The notes under the pieces were generated by a model that saw only the letters and a program-made list of their open reading frames with translations, was not told the DNA's origin and searched no databases. Shown piece by piece: positions 26,701-40,042 of a DNA stretch of 64,000 bases. The first letter of the stretch is position 1; each line of letters starts with the position of its first letter. Source of the DNA: Tachypleus tridentatus (taxonomy: Eukaryota; Arthropoda; Merostomata; Xiphosura; Limulidae); assembly GCF_004210375.1 (NCBI RefSeq), contig NC_134825.1, forward strand, positions 67,819,558-67,883,557. The letters run 5' to 3'. The translations under genes and the position numbers were made by a program.

Positions 26701-29700
26701 GTTCATTCTTCCCAAGCAGTTACGTGCCAGAAATGCTTCAAATAATAGTCCAAATATTACTTCACCTTTGAATGTCAAAAAAAAAGCTGCTTAGTTTCAT
26801 TCACAAGAACCTGTAGGATTGGTTAAAGCCTCTCCTTTGAGTTTTATTGGCCAATGCCTGGCTGAGATATCACTAATTTTCAACATGAATATAAGGCTAT
26901 AGACATATTCAGAATTGTTGGTGAATGGTTCAGAGCAACAGAGTTACAACTTGATATCAACAGCTTATTCTAAAGCTCTGCAAAACTCCACATTTCCTTG
27001 CAATGTGTGGTCACCCTGGTAGGATACCTTCTGGTTCAGAAAGTCTTACAACTACTACATGAATTGCAGTCTTTTTCCTGTTGGATCCCTCTGCCTCATC
27101 TCCCAGAGAAACAGCTTTAACTGGTGGAGAATGCACCATTGGCATATCCAGTCTTTTCAGGGATCATGGCCAATGCTGGAGTATATTACTCTGGTTGTTA
27201 ATGGCCTCGAAGTCCTTTAGAGACCACCCCACATGGTTTAGGAATCACTAGACACCATTTCATATCAACAATTTTCAATTCTCTGTGCTTCCATTGTGCC
27301 ATGATTGATCCTCAGGGACGTTTTCAATGTACCATTCATTGTATATCAGATGTTAACTCAGCTGAGTGAGTTTAAGCTAATAAATAACCAAAGTGGTCAT
27401 TATGTGTAACACAGAATGATAACAGTCTATTTATATCAATGACATAAGACACAGTGTACATACTTGCATTGGACAATAAATGGTCAACTTTCTTTGGAAT
27501 CATAAATAGATCAGTAGATTTTCTTCTCTCAAGATTTCTTTCTATAAACCAACTCACTTAAGATATTTTGTAATCTGTTTAAATCTAACATTTCTTACTT
27601 AACAGAAAACATCAGAATTACGCATGTAACTAGCTCTGCCGACATGACCAGTCATTCTCATTCAATAAAATCATAACCTTAAGACATCATCTGCTTTACC
27701 ATTGGAGCACCCAGCTCTTTACAGTCCCATGGAATTTGAATAGATTCAGAATAATTTTGTAAATTAAAGTAGCTGATTACTTCATGTCAGTTACTGGGGT
27801 TTTTAACTAGATAGTATACAGGGGGGAATAGGAATCTTGTTGATCAAAACCCTGGAAGCATCCAATAAATATTAATGGGTCAGAAAATTTTATTTGTGCA
27901 GTTAATTCTGAGGACACATTTAATTAGATTATTTCTTTTAAACCATTACTAGTTTACTAGTACATTCAAATGGTTTAGAAGTTGATCAGAAACTGTAATA
28001 AAATGTTTTCAGTGGAAGGAAGAAAGGTACATAGTTTACCATTTTTAACTGTAAAAGAAAGAGGTAAAATATAAGCAGTAGAAATATAAATATTTATTAA
28101 TTGTTTCACAATAAAATAACTTGTTTTAAATGAATTTGTAAGCTAACATTCATGTGCTTCAACACTTTTTGTGCTTGATATGTGTAATGTATTTTATAAA
28201 TATATATATATATACTCACCCTAGCTTTGAACTAGAAATCTGTCACATACTAAATGAGTGTCCTCTCATCTGAAATAAATGGTTAACCCACCAAATCCTG
28301 CTGGTAAATATCTTCATAACAACCCAAATTACTGTGTTGCTCTTTTTACAAATAATTACCATTCTTTGAGTTGTCAGTGATAGACTTCTGCTAACTGTAT
28401 ATTGAAGAGATACAAAACAAAATACAGTGATTTTAGAATGAAGTGGATAAAACAGATCTATGTTTTTTGTAACATATGGGAGGGCAGTATCAAAACAGTA
28501 TATTTCTGATCTTAAATATTCTTTTGTGTTCTGTACATATAGAAGACATGGCTGGAACTCCACCTGGCGAGTATTGTCAAGAAATTCCTCAGAGGAATCC
28601 ATATGACAAGTCAGCAGGACCTCCAATTCTTCCTCCTCATCTTCTTCAAGTGATCCTAAACAAAGATATTTCACTTTCGGTTTGTTCTCTTTTATTACTT
28701 TTTTTTAAGTGTAATTCAAGAAAACATTATCCATGTGGAAATTGCTTAATTTCATAAATTTTTACTAGTTGTATCTCTTGTACATTACTACAACTTATGC
28801 TTTCTTTATCTTGAAGTTTTCAAGGCATTAATTCTTGTACTAACTGGTGTAATAAATATTTTCTTCAAAGCTTTTCTTAAACTTTGGATTTCGTTAATTT
28901 TAACTTGATTTTTAGTGTGCAGTGGAAATTCATTGTTGAGCTAATTGATAGGCATTTTCTTGCCTACCTTCTGGATCATTGTGTATATTTGGATAGTTAA
29001 TATTTGAATGTTAACACAGGCATTAAGAACACTAAATGCTTTTTAAAGAATTATTTTGAATATATGTGCAGTTTTGTTTATTTAGGATAACTTTGGATCT
29101 TAACTCAAAGTTGCATTGAACAGTTTAGTTTACCTAAATGTGTATGTAGGTTGATATCAGATCAATTTTAACAACTCAACTGAACTTGTTAGCAGCACCT
29201 ATCAGTTGCTTAACTCAAATGTATTTTAATCATAAATATTCTTTGGATGGAATAGTAATTCCACAATAAATCCAGCATCAGTTAATTTCTAATTTGTTTC
29301 ATTTTGAATAACTGTGACTGATGTGCTTACTAGTTTAGTCATATCTATTTTGTTATCCTTTCTGTCAGTGTGAACCAACTCTGCTTCCTGAACCCAACCA
29401 TGTTATGTTAAACCATCTGTATGCTCTCTCCATCAAGGTGAAAAATCGTTATTTTTTTGTTTTTTTTATCATTATACTAACTTAAGTTGTTTAATATATT
29501 AAATCTCTCGGAGTGCATTTAGCTGGTTATATGAATGCTACAGAATGTTTTTCTTGGGTAAATGTATGTTGTTTATGAAACCACTCTTTAAATTAATTTC
29601 AAGGTGAATAGGTGATTTTATTTGAAGGCTTTAAGATATATACACTGGACAGCTTGAAACCTACCTCCTTGTTGGATTAATGATTGTCCTACTAGTCCAG

Positions 29701-30559
29701 TAATTCCTCACTCTGGGGAATGTCTCAGAATAGCCTTGTAATAAATGGTCACTAAAATTTTAAAGTGGATAAAGAGGTAATAAAATGCTGATAATACTGG
29801 AGAGGGGTGCAAGAAAAAAAATGATTATACTTGAAGAAGGGAACAACAGGTTGGGAATCACTGAACAAAACACTCATCAAAGCATATTTATTCTAAGTAG
29901 AATAAATAATTGTTCCAAAAAGTTATGGTGTGCTCATTTATTTTCTTTATTAACAACAACAAAAAATTAATGTAGAGTTAAAGAGAGGAATTTTCATTGT
30001 GACAGAGTAATGTCAGTTTAAACTTTAAGTTTCTGTTATTTCCAGTGAGTGATCAATAGTTTTTGTTTATTGTGTCAAATTTAATGGGAAAATTAGTAAT
30101 TTTTTATTAATAAATAGTGCGTAATATAAACTATCTGAACATGGACAGAAAAAATACATAATTAATCATAGATCTTTAAGTTTTCCTGTTCTTATTTCTT
30201 CCCAGTATTAAAGGTTGTAGTACATTTCCTGTTTTACTTGTGATTATTCTCTCATTAATAACACAGAAAGAAATGTCTATAGGAAATGAAAAACAAATAA
30301 AACTAAAAAAAATTCTCAAACACAATATTATAATTTAACATAAAAGTAAAATATATAAGAAACAAGAAGACAACCTTTTCTAACTTTCCCTAATATATTT
30401 AAAAGCATCAGGAAGCAAACACATCTTGATGTTCTAAAGAAAGCACTGTTCTAGTTGTTAAATATCTGTTAATTTTGACAGGATGGAGTAATGGTTCTCA
30501 GTGCTACACACAGGTATCGGAAGAAGTATGTTACCACCTTGTTGTACAAACCTATCTGA
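17795..30559 (+). CDS. PRKAB: AMP-activated protein kinase beta subunit (7 coding exons)
   Basis: Regulatory scaffold of the AMPK heterotrimer; it binds glycogen through a carbohydrate-binding module and tethers the alpha and gamma subunits. Coding exons: 17795-17960, 18664-18818, 23704-23797, 25918-26035, 28543-28679, 29369-29437, 30482-30559, about 271 codons against 270 for human beta1. Gly2 in MGNSASG fits N-myristoylation. The carbohydrate-binding module runs from about 80 to 160 (FKWDGGGKDVYISGSF, Trp99, then DGHWQHDP with Trp132). The C-terminal alpha/gamma-binding domain runs from PPILPPHLLQVILNKD to the terminal YVTTLLYKPI. Ser107 aligns with human beta1 Ser108 and is split by intron 2 (phase 2). 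In exon 1 the frame from the ATG runs into a stop, but the sequence downstream of about 17826 is open in a frame one base away and joins exon 2 in phase. One extra base, probably in the G run at 17820-17822, explains it. The donor of exon 3 is an unusual GTTAGA. Untranslated 5' exons were not found. Confidence 0.93.
18819..20489 (+). other. AMPK beta intron 2, left part
   Basis: AT-rich intron. A 92-codon minus-strand open frame at 19438-19160 (lysine- and tyrosine-rich, starting MYQEESCSKV) is the longest here; I recognise no domain in it. Confidence 0.5.
20490..22640 (-). mobile_element. Decayed antisense LINE in AMPK beta intron 2
   Basis: Minus-strand coding traces in the order of a CR1/jockey-like LINE. 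An endonuclease segment at 22613-22480 (MALYIRDELQLVGSEDINC, later FTDICYKPVN) is followed by an AKWNKELKGDARQVWEIFKN segment at 21410-21340. A reverse-transcriptase start lies near 20700-20640 (NITPIFKKGD in one frame, LSVSPTSVLVGKIE in the next). It is broken by shifts and a local tandem duplication. Antisense placement in an intron is common for old LINE copies. Confidence 0.65.
22093..22280. repeat. Two-copy tandem duplication of about 93 bp
   Basis: Two adjacent units (about 22093-22184 and 22186-22280) share gtgtgtggcaygagaagtga and ggtgcaagtctcaca with scattered differences. They lie within the antisense LINE region. Confidence 0.8.
23798..25917 (+). other. AMPK beta intron 3
   Basis: About 2.1 kb of AT-rich intron. 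Nothing beyond short homopolymer tracts is recognisable. Confidence 0.6.
26340..27350 (+). mobile_element. Possible decayed retroelement coding in AMPK beta intron 4
   Basis: This stretch is less AT-rich than the surrounding intron. One frame near 27080-27240 reads like a DIRS/Ngaro-type region just before RNase H (LISQRNSFNWWRMHHWHIQS). The match is from memory and weak; stops are frequent and no ends are visible. Confidence 0.3.
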
Positions 30560-32820
30560 AGACTGAAGTTGGTAGTAGTCATTCATGTTGTACTTGCATG
30601 TATTCATGTATGAGAAATTAACATAGGATTCATGTTTAACATTTTCATGTGGATATTATTAGTTATCAAGAGATACAGAAAAATATACAAGATCATGTGA
30701 AGTTTTGCTTGGCACAGTGTTTGGGGTTGATCTAATTAATCCACACTACAGATTTTATTAAATTTGGACTAAAGAATAATACAGTTAAATTTTCTTTGGC
30801 TGTCATATAAATTTTAGTTTCTTGATTCAACTTATCCTTTGTGTATGTATTTTTACTGGTAATTCATAATTTGTTATTTCTACATATTTTGTTTTCACTT
30901 TGATAACAAAGTTCATAGTATTACTTTGTCAGAACTTTTTTTTCAGTGATATATAAATGAACAGCTTGCTGTTTAGAAATTACAGTTTTTTCTATTACAA
31001 GTAACTTGACATTCCTCTTGGGTATAAGATTTTGTTTCTGAAGATTGAGTTTAACTTTTTAAATATAACATTCAGTGTTGAATAACGAAATAAATTTGTA
31101 AGTCAAATGAAAGTTTTATTACTACACAAATATCTACTGATAAAAGTATATATGAAACACTTATTTAACTTGTTTAATTTTCATATAAATGTTAAAATAA
31201 TTTAGTATCATTTATTCTAGCTTTTGAGTCATTATTTTAGTATATAAACAACCCTTTTAAACTTCTGCTTAAAACCAACTTGCTGAAGCCTTGTTTATCA
31301 TGTTGCCTCTTTCTGTAGTTTCCTTGTCAACTATGTTTACTTGGCTTTTATCTAATTTGACTTAATATAATATATACATTTCATTTGTAAACTCCATTTT
31401 GGATTCCAAGTGGTTTTTCTTCAACAGATGATTCTCACATTTGGACAATTTTTTAATAGGCTCATATTTATAACAGTGTGCTAGAATGTCATAATACACT
31501 AAATGGGTGTATTTATTTACAGTTACTGAACTTCAAGTTCCATCATATGTTTAGACTCAGGTGTAAACATTTTTAATGATCTAGGACTACGAATATTTAG
31601 ACATTATTCCTTATTGTTCTTCTTGCTCCTCTTGTCTATCCCTTTATACTTTAATATTGTCAAGTGACCTTTGTGCATTTGTTAATGAATGTCCATATAG
31701 GTTAGATGATTTTAAACCTGATACTGAAAAGCTGAGCCAAGCTGACCTTATGAATTACAACAGAACCAGAGAAATTGAAAGTGATGATTGTTTTTGTGTT
31801 CATACTCCAGATTTCTGGATTTCATGATTTTTTAGATTATTATGTATTCAAAATGCAGTCATTTTAGTTTTGAAGACTTTTTTTGTATAAAGACAAATAC
31901 ATATTTTCAATATATAGTAATTGAGTAATTTTATAGATTGTTTTGTATTCAGAATTGTAGAATGTGTGATTTCATACATTGGTAAAATCAGTATTCTATT
32001 CATATGGTTTCATACATTAATACTATATGTAATCAAGTTGAGGTAATCATGCAGTTCTTTAACCATTGTCCATAACAATTTTATCAATATTTTATATTCC
32101 CATCAAAATATGAAAATCAAGACGTTCATAGTAATTACTTCTTTTATCCTATACAATATAACAAATGAGGCTACACAGATATTTTAAAAACTAGGGAAGG
32201 TTTAGCAAAAATGATAAATGATGGTATAAAGGAGTTTTAAACTTATAAAACCTCTTCTTCCATGAAATAATTTGTTGCACAGAGCAAGAGTGTCTAGTAA
32301 ATATATGTAACATTTAATTGTATTTGGATATTTAACATTGTTAATAAATATAACATACAACAACTGTCACACTTTAGACAAAGTGTATGTTCTTCTATAC
32401 AGAAGCTTGTGAATCTTGTAATAGATACCTTTTATTAAATATTGAGCTGGAAACATTCATAACTGGCATTTGCATCATTTCAAAAAAAGTAAAAGTAATG
32501 ACAAAAACTTCTGTTAGGTTTAAAATATATAGAACATTTAGTTGTCTAATAGGTTGTGTGTATTCAAATTTTATCAGGTCTCTTATTATAAATAATTGTA
32601 GTATTATGAACTGAATGTATTAAGATGTGATCATAAATTTAAATAGACTATATTAACAACTGTTAATAGTTTTACCAGTGGTGTCTCACTCTGAAAACCA
32701 GTTTAGCATGGTGGAGAAAATATTTTAGTACAATAAGACTTCTAATTCACCAAATAATGGTATTTTACTGACTTGCAGTTCAAATTAATTTGAAAGTAGT
32801 GATGGTTTCATGTATCAATA
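30560..32820 (+). other. AMPK beta 3' region
   Basis: AT-rich sequence after the stop codon. A candidate AATAAA lies near 31090. No other gene is seen. Confidence 0.5.
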
Positions 32821-32994
32821 CAGTGGAACCCCTCTGAAACAGCCACCTTTGGGACTGAGACTAACTGGCCTCATTAGAGGGGTTCTACTGTACATAATTA
32901 GGGATTATGTAAACAAAAAAAGGGACTGTGATTGAATGACCGCTTTCAAGGGGTGACTGAATCTGAGGGGTGGCTGCTTAGAGGGGTTCCACTG
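32821..32994. mobile_element. MITE with cagtggaacccctct ends
   Basis: A 174-bp nonautonomous element. The left end cagtggaacccctct is mirrored at the right end (agaggggttccactg), with TA on both sides (32819-32820 and 32995-32996). Ends and TA target fit a pogo/Tigger-type element. Confidence 0.82.
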
Positions 32995-32996
32995 TA

Positions 32997-34913
32997 GTTT
33001 CACAACTGGGGAGATAACCCAAGTTCAGTTAATCAACAGTTCAAGATATTAGGTTTAAATTATAGATGTATAATAAGAGAATATAGTAGAAATTATTTTA
33101 TCTTCTTCCTGATGTTTACTAGGTTAACTTACTGTTACCCACTTGCCTGTCTTCATTAGGTTTATTCTGAGCTATTTATCTTCATTGTTATCTATGCTGT
33201 TTGAAACTATTCAACTAATTTGATTGGCTTATTCAGTTACTTGTGTGCCTGCATCATGTCTCTTCTTTTGTATGCATTTAGAATTATAACTCCTTTACAG
33301 TTTGGGAAATATATATAAAATATGGAAAGTAAATAATTTTCTCTTAATTTTTTGGGGCTAATAATTAACTACATATAATTTATATTCTAGTTATTTGTAA
33401 ATATTCATCATTAAAACAGTTTCAGTAAGCTTGACTAGAGTTTTGATATATAATCTGTTTAGATTATATAAAAAAATGCATTAATAATAATGTTAATTGT
33501 GTCAGGTGACCATTAAGTACAAGTTTCATCTCAAAAGATAATTGTTAATAATTGAAATTTTCTGAACACATTATACAAGTAGTAATGTTATAGGAAATAT
33601 AACAGTGGTGACTTTTATTAAGGTTAACAGTTATATTTTTAATCTGTTTGTATCAAACCTTTGATATGTAAATTGATGGAAATATGCAAGAAAATGACAA
33701 TGTAGCATTTATTAAAAATTGAGTGCTAGTAGATACAAGAATTTCTGCCTTGCTTTGTTACAGAATAACTACTATACTTAAGTGTTTTGTTTTTTTTAAG
33801 TTAGCTACAAAATTTCATGTAAAATTGTGTCGGTGCTCAGGTTGAAATAGGACATTCTATAACCTATTGATTAGAATGTTTTCTTTTGTTCTTCAGTTAA
33901 TAATGAAAATGTTTAGAAATACTGATAGTCATGTAGCTTAACTTAATAGCTACCTCCTTATCAGATCCTCTCTTTAAATTTATATGCATAAGCATTACTT
34001 TATCAGTAAATAAAAAAAAATAAGTTACCGAGATCATTTGTAATTTTCTCAGTGTAACAAATTTTTACATTATTTTAAATGTTCTCTATAGGAGATGCAT
34101 ATCTAATGTTCCACTAAATAATGCATAATAAAGAGAAAAATATCTCATCAGTGTTATAAATTTTTACATTCTTCCCTTACATGTACAAACAAACCTTATG
34201 GAAAAGAAATTTTCTTTATTAATCAAATTTTAAAAAAGATTAAAAGTGAAGGATTGGATTCATTTTTTAAGGGAAAAACTAAATATTGAATATTTTATTT
34301 GTAAATATACTACAACAAAAATGTATTTAAGTATTTTTTTTTTTAGACTTATCAGTAATCTTTTAAAACATACTGATATTTATAAACAGAAACGTTATTA
34401 CAAAGAGAAAAAATTAACACTAGATTTACCAAAACTTGGAGTACAATATTACAAGATATATTTATGACCATGTTTCATCTATTAGAGTTGATTTATAATG
34501 TCATCTGCCAGGGAACATGTCAGTCCAGTACCATCAGGTTCTACATTCAGATGTTTGACAATACCATTTTCAATGACCATAGAATATCTTTTTAAGAAAA
34601 AAAAGTTATATTTGTATTGAAAATAATTTTTTTTGTGTCACTTTGATCTAGGAGTACATTAATAAAGCTTTATTAGAAGTTAACATTAAAGAATTGATAT
34701 GGCATATTTTCAGTAGAACAACTTACATGCCATTCGTTTCTACATTAATTTGTAAAGTAATAAACTCTTAAATAAATTTAATGACAAAAGTGTTGTTAAA
34801 ACTGTAGTGTATAATGTGATTAGAAATTAGTTATGTTACATTTTTCTGAATGTGTAGAGTATAGTGGAAGGATGAAGTAGCAATTTGTTCATAACTTTAC
34901 TGCCAAAGTCCTT
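32997..34913 (+). other. AT-rich DNA before the gap
   Basis: No gene, repeat family or RNA gene is recognisable. Open frames here are short and composition-driven. Confidence 0.5.
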
Positions 34914-35413
34914 NNNNNNNNNNNNNNNNNNNNNNNNNNNNNNNNNNNNNNNNNNNNNNNNNNNNNNNNNNNNNNNNNNNNNNNNNNNNNNNNNNNNNNN
35001 NNNNNNNNNNNNNNNNNNNNNNNNNNNNNNNNNNNNNNNNNNNNNNNNNNNNNNNNNNNNNNNNNNNNNNNNNNNNNNNNNNNNNNNNNNNNNNNNNNNN
35101 NNNNNNNNNNNNNNNNNNNNNNNNNNNNNNNNNNNNNNNNNNNNNNNNNNNNNNNNNNNNNNNNNNNNNNNNNNNNNNNNNNNNNNNNNNNNNNNNNNNN
35201 NNNNNNNNNNNNNNNNNNNNNNNNNNNNNNNNNNNNNNNNNNNNNNNNNNNNNNNNNNNNNNNNNNNNNNNNNNNNNNNNNNNNNNNNNNNNNNNNNNNN
35301 NNNNNNNNNNNNNNNNNNNNNNNNNNNNNNNNNNNNNNNNNNNNNNNNNNNNNNNNNNNNNNNNNNNNNNNNNNNNNNNNNNNNNNNNNNNNNNNNNNNN
35401 NNNNNNNNNNNNN
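34914..35413. other. Scaffold gap, exactly 500 N
   Basis: A run of 500 N, a round number typical of a fixed-size scaffold join. Distance and orientation of everything to its right relative to the left depend on scaffolding. Confidence 0.98.
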
Positions 35414-35864
35414 TTTGATTTATAAACCTAGTCTTTGTATCTTAAGTAACTGTTTTAATCGGTATTATCTGAGAACTAACCACCACCTATGACAGAACAC
35501 ATCCTACACCCTCCTACTTCACCAACTCAATTCGTGTTATACAAATTTGTGTCCACGAAGAAGAAACAAACTCTTTAGAATCTACAGAAATTATTAAGGC
35601 AAATGATTTTCATTAAACCATGATAATGGCCCTAGCAACATTAACCATATTTAGCAAGGTTTATTCACCTTTCACTGACTTAACCAGAATCCACCCTTTT
35701 CTGTAGTCTGTTATCTGCTGATATAATTTCTACCACATTGAATGTTTGAGTCTTTTATCTTTATAACTTATAAGCTTTGTATTGGTATAGTTCTTTGGGA
35801 GAGGGTATTAAGCAGTTGAATTTTCTCGACTTGCAACTCGGTCAATTTTTTTTTTTTTTTAGCT

Positions 35865-36655
35865 ATGTCCCGATATAAGCTGCGCAATCTCATCCGTTAC
35901 GTTTGACGGGATCTCCATAATTTTAGACAGATAAACCTGATCATTGTTCAGCTTTCATCCGAATTGATTCACCATAACTCTTGATGAAATCTAACAATCC
36001 CTCGAACAATCAACAACATTAAACTGCATGGTGTTCAATGAATCCGCTCCCGATTAACTGCCAATTAATTCATGAAAATCATCACACAATCCAAACCGAC
36101 AGAAGAACTTATTATCAGCCATGTCTTCTTTAACTACTTCTTTCATTTCAAAACCGAAAAACATTACAGAGGAAATCGTAAACACGCTTCACCAACTTTG
36201 GCAATCTAATAATCAAAATTACTTCAAGCTATAAACCCAACTGCCACCAGGCGCCACTCCACCCTCTATCGTCCAATTCGTCCGAACAAGCAGAAGTACT
36301 TTTACAACTGTTCAAGTTTCCCAAATCAACATCTTGGAAACCAAAGATTCAGCCATATAAACAGACATACCATTTATGCCACCAAGTTCACGTTGACTAC
36401 GCCTCACATCAGTAGAAAAAAGAAGCAAACATTTACCACCACTGTTGACCACCTTCGACAAATAATCTTCCAGAAATATTCTATAACTCCGATTTCACAC
36501 GCCTATATATTCCGACCCTACAATTTTTGACGGATTCTCCCCTTTCGACCCAACTAACTACTATGATTACAACAGCGACTACGAATGTAACCGTTCCTTT
36601 AAAAGCCTGCAACGTTCTGATGGTAACTATCTTCTGAGAAACTAATGTAATGTTT
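35865..36655 (+). pseudogene. Decayed ORF-like repeat R, copy 1 (family unknown)
   Basis: One plus-strand frame stays protein-like for about 260 codons with roughly a dozen in-frame stops. Legible segments are CAISSVTFDGISIILD near 35885 and SSLTTSFISKPKNITEEIV near 36125. Further on are FHTPIYSDPTIFDGFSPFDP near 36495 and FKSLQRSDGNYLL near 36600. A second copy lies at 57186-57682. The segment abuts the edge of duplicated block B. I do not recognise the protein. A dead retroelement or other integrated element is possible. Confidence 0.5.
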
Positions 36656-37018
36656 CACACAATCAGCTTTGGTCCTCTCCCAGTTTTAATTTTCCTTCTA
36701 CATCCCTGTATATAATAATTATAAAACAGTTTTGAAGCAGAATAAAGAGTGTGGATGATAGTTTAACAGAACTTGTGAAAACCTTTATCAAGATATCTTG
36801 TAAGGATGTTCCACATGAAGTGTGGATTCATTAATCCACTCAGCAGTTCAAAATTACCGTAATATATTAGGATATCTGAATTAGACTAAAGCAAGGCATA
36901 TGATCATCTTTGAAGGAAGTTTGACAGTTGACGATAGAACTTACATCCATTAAAATCACCGATAAAGATCTAAAAAACACCATACAGAAATTCAGGATAA
37001 TCACTTCACGCAAAGTGA

Positions 37019-37256
37019 GCCCCGGCATGGCCAGGTGGTTAAGGCACTCGACTCGTAATTCGAGGGTTGCGGGTTCGAATCCCCATCACGCCAAACATGC
37101 TCGCCCTTTCAGCCGTGAGATGTTATAAAGTAATGGTGAATCCCACTATTTGTTGGTAAAAGAGTAACCCAAGAGTTGGCGGTGGGTGATGATTACTAGC
37201 TGCTTTCCATCTAGTCTTACACTGCAATATTAGGGTTATCTGTGCTAGCTGAACTC
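37019..37256 (+). mobile_element. tRNA-derived SINE (copy B)
   Basis: Starts gccccggcatggccaggtgg, with the B box gggttcgaatcccc near 37070, then the SINE body. Same insertion as in copies A and C. Confidence 0.88.
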
Positions 37257-37944
37257 CCTCTGACGGTATTCCAGAAGAAGTGAAACGAATAATTAAATAA
37301 TTAATTATTTAGAACGGAAGATGGAAACTACAAGACAGTAGTTATTTCGACTGTATCGTGAAAGGACATATTACCAATAACTGTTGGAATAAGTTGATAG
37401 GGATTTAAAATTCCTTCCAAAGGATGTCAGTAAAAGAGAACTGTTATATATGTTTGAACACAGTCATCACTATAGGAGTGTAAGGTATTTAAAGAGTGAG
37501 ACATCGCCATAGTGACGACTTTAGTCAGATGAAGGAACCGGTAAGAGTGAGTAATTCAGACATCGGACAATAGGAATTAGCTGAGCTTATGGGCGAGATT
37601 TTACTAACAAAACTCCATTTACTCTAAAATATATAAACTGTTAATTATTTATAAAAACCAGCACACGAGATAATGGATTCGTTGATGAAAATCCTTGAAA
37701 CATGTTGATCAATACTGGTTCTACAGCGACAACTGTTCAGTATTGGATTTAGTAATAAACAGCGAAAATTTCATTTAGAGAGAAAGAATTATTATCGAAT
37801 AATTCGAACTGCAAGTGGACATAAAATTACAACAAGAAGAATGTTACAGTTCCTGTGGATAACTTCTCTGCGCTTCCTGATAACGAGAAACCCACACGAA
37901 ATAAAAATTTATTCGGCTGGTATGGGTATCAGTATTTTAATTAA

Positions 37945-38048
37945 AATAAAGTACAGAATAACCTTTCGACCTTCTTAGGTCATATTGAAACTAAAACAAA
38001 GACCTGAATATGATCTAAGAAGGTCGAAACATTATTCTGTACTTTATT
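37945..38048. repeat. Hairpin with 42-bp arms, hammerhead-like motif (copy B)
   Basis: Counterpart of the hairpin in copy A. Arms are 37945-37986 and 38007-38048. The plus strand reads CTGAATA at 38004-38010, then a short helix and GAAAC ending at 38030. Confidence 0.6.
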
Positions 38049-40042
38049 ATAACACCCGTACCAGCCGTCTTCAGAATATATTCTCTACACTTCATACTGT
38101 GTGGATAATACATACCGAGAATGAGTGCATATTTGAAAATTACTTATTTAGAAAAGCGGTTTTGAAGTTAGGGTAGTTTCAAATTGTTTTATAGCCTACG
38201 ACAAGGAAACAAATATACATTATATAACAATTACACCGCTAGAGAATGGACTTCAGATAACTACAAAGATTGGTGCACAGTGTTATGAGAAGAGTCGACC
38301 TTGAATGTAACAGACAAGAAACCAGAAGAAATATTAAGTGTTCTGACAATCTTTCGAAAGACGTCGACAGGAGACCAGATAATTGTTACATCTCTAGCAA
38401 AACTTTAGCTTTCGGCAAACTAATTAAACATGCATGAGAACCTGTTGAGACAACGTCCAGATTATAAAGAGAACTACAGACATAAAAGGATTCGTTCAAC
38501 CATTTACCATAGAGAACTCGCCACGTGATAAGACACAAAATGAAAACAAAGGACAGAGATCGTTTCGTCCAAGTTCCACAAACCACGGAAGAGTAAAAAG
38601 ATCTTGTTTCTTTTTTCGTTTAATTAACGATTTAGTACTGATAATTCCATTAACAAATATTACATCTTCATAATTGTACATTAGAATACATAAATAAATA
38701 TGGAACTTTAACACACTTTGTTCCATTTGTGTGTTAAAATTGTTCTAACGATTTCAAAGTCTTGGAAGGCCCAGAGTTATAGGTTTTCTTTTTGAGTGAT
38801 TTAATTTTTTTTTTTCTAGATAAAAGGTTCGGTATGACGTAATTATTCAGAAATTCCACAGTGTTTAAATCTTACGTCACATATCCAATTTTCGAAAGAC
38901 TTTTGGAAAACTAGTATTTCATAAAAATACCACAGTGAATTAGTGGATGGGCTGGATAATCACTTAGGAGTCAGTCTGTTAGACGGTGTTATATACGACG
39001 GAGGAAATTTAACAAGCAATATTTAGTTTTCTCTGTGAGTTAGACATGTGGATTAGTTGGTGTTACTTTGTGAAACTATGTATGCTGGAAGAAATGAAAT
39101 ATTTTCTGTTTCTTGGATTTTTTACAAATTAATTAACAAGAATATACACAGTGATAGAAACAGTAACATAATAACTCTTTTGGTATGACCTTGATAACAG
39201 TTTCTTTAAGTATTCACATGTGGGTTAACACCTAATATATCAAGTGAAACAGTGGTATATCTTCAGAAATAAAACGCTAAAATCATAGGTTCGATTCTCG
39301 TTGGTTGACACAACAGATAATACGAGGTGCCTTTGGTATGACAAAACACACTTTAAAAATGTCATTGATTTTGAAATTGACGTGAAATTTGTTAATTCTA
39401 GATCTTCAAATTGAAATCGTTATTTGTTTACTCCAGCGCAACTCACTTTCCAGACATGAAATCATCACCATGACTTGGATATTTTAATTAAAATGTTTTA
39501 CGATTTTCTTTGTGGTTCTAATAAGGAACTAACTTTGAAAGTGTACTAAATGGCAAACCTGCCTTCACGAATTAATTCAAACAAATACTATATTTCATTG
39601 ATATTTTTAAAAAGTTTAATACACTATGAGCATTTTGTCATTTACTGCACGAGATATAAATAAATAAATAAATACGATCTTAATTTGAAAAATACACAAC
39701 AGATACTAAGTATTTTAACAGAAACAAATACGTGATTTAAACTGGAGACATGGAAAATATATTTTAAGTGAAAAATTGCTCACTCGTTGAACCCAAGTGG
39801 TATAAATATAGCATCAATCTTCAAGACTTCGAAAATATATTTAAAACTTCCCAAGAAATACTATAACATATCGTATTGAAATGAGAAAGCAAAAACAGAA
39901 AATTAACATGCTTAAAAAAAAACAAAAGTTGATCCCTGAAAGGCATAAGTTACACAGAAATACGAGTATATTAATTAAACAACACGATTCAATAACCTAA
40001 AGTTTACAACACTGCATCTCAAACAGTAACTTTAAACAGAAC
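38049..40042 (-). other. 3' flank of transglutaminase B, no gene seen
   Basis: Collinear with 9086-11113 in reverse complement. The same short open frames (38386-38726) are preserved simply because the duplication is young. A degenerate tRNA-like SINE trace lies near 39225-39315. Confidence 0.6.

Noticed and set aside
28243-28674. 143-codon minus-strand open frame
   Set aside because: Antisense shadow over AMPK beta exon 5, whose plus-strand reading is clearly conserved.
34885-35418. 177-codon open frame on the plus strand
   Set aside because: It consists almost entirely of the N gap.
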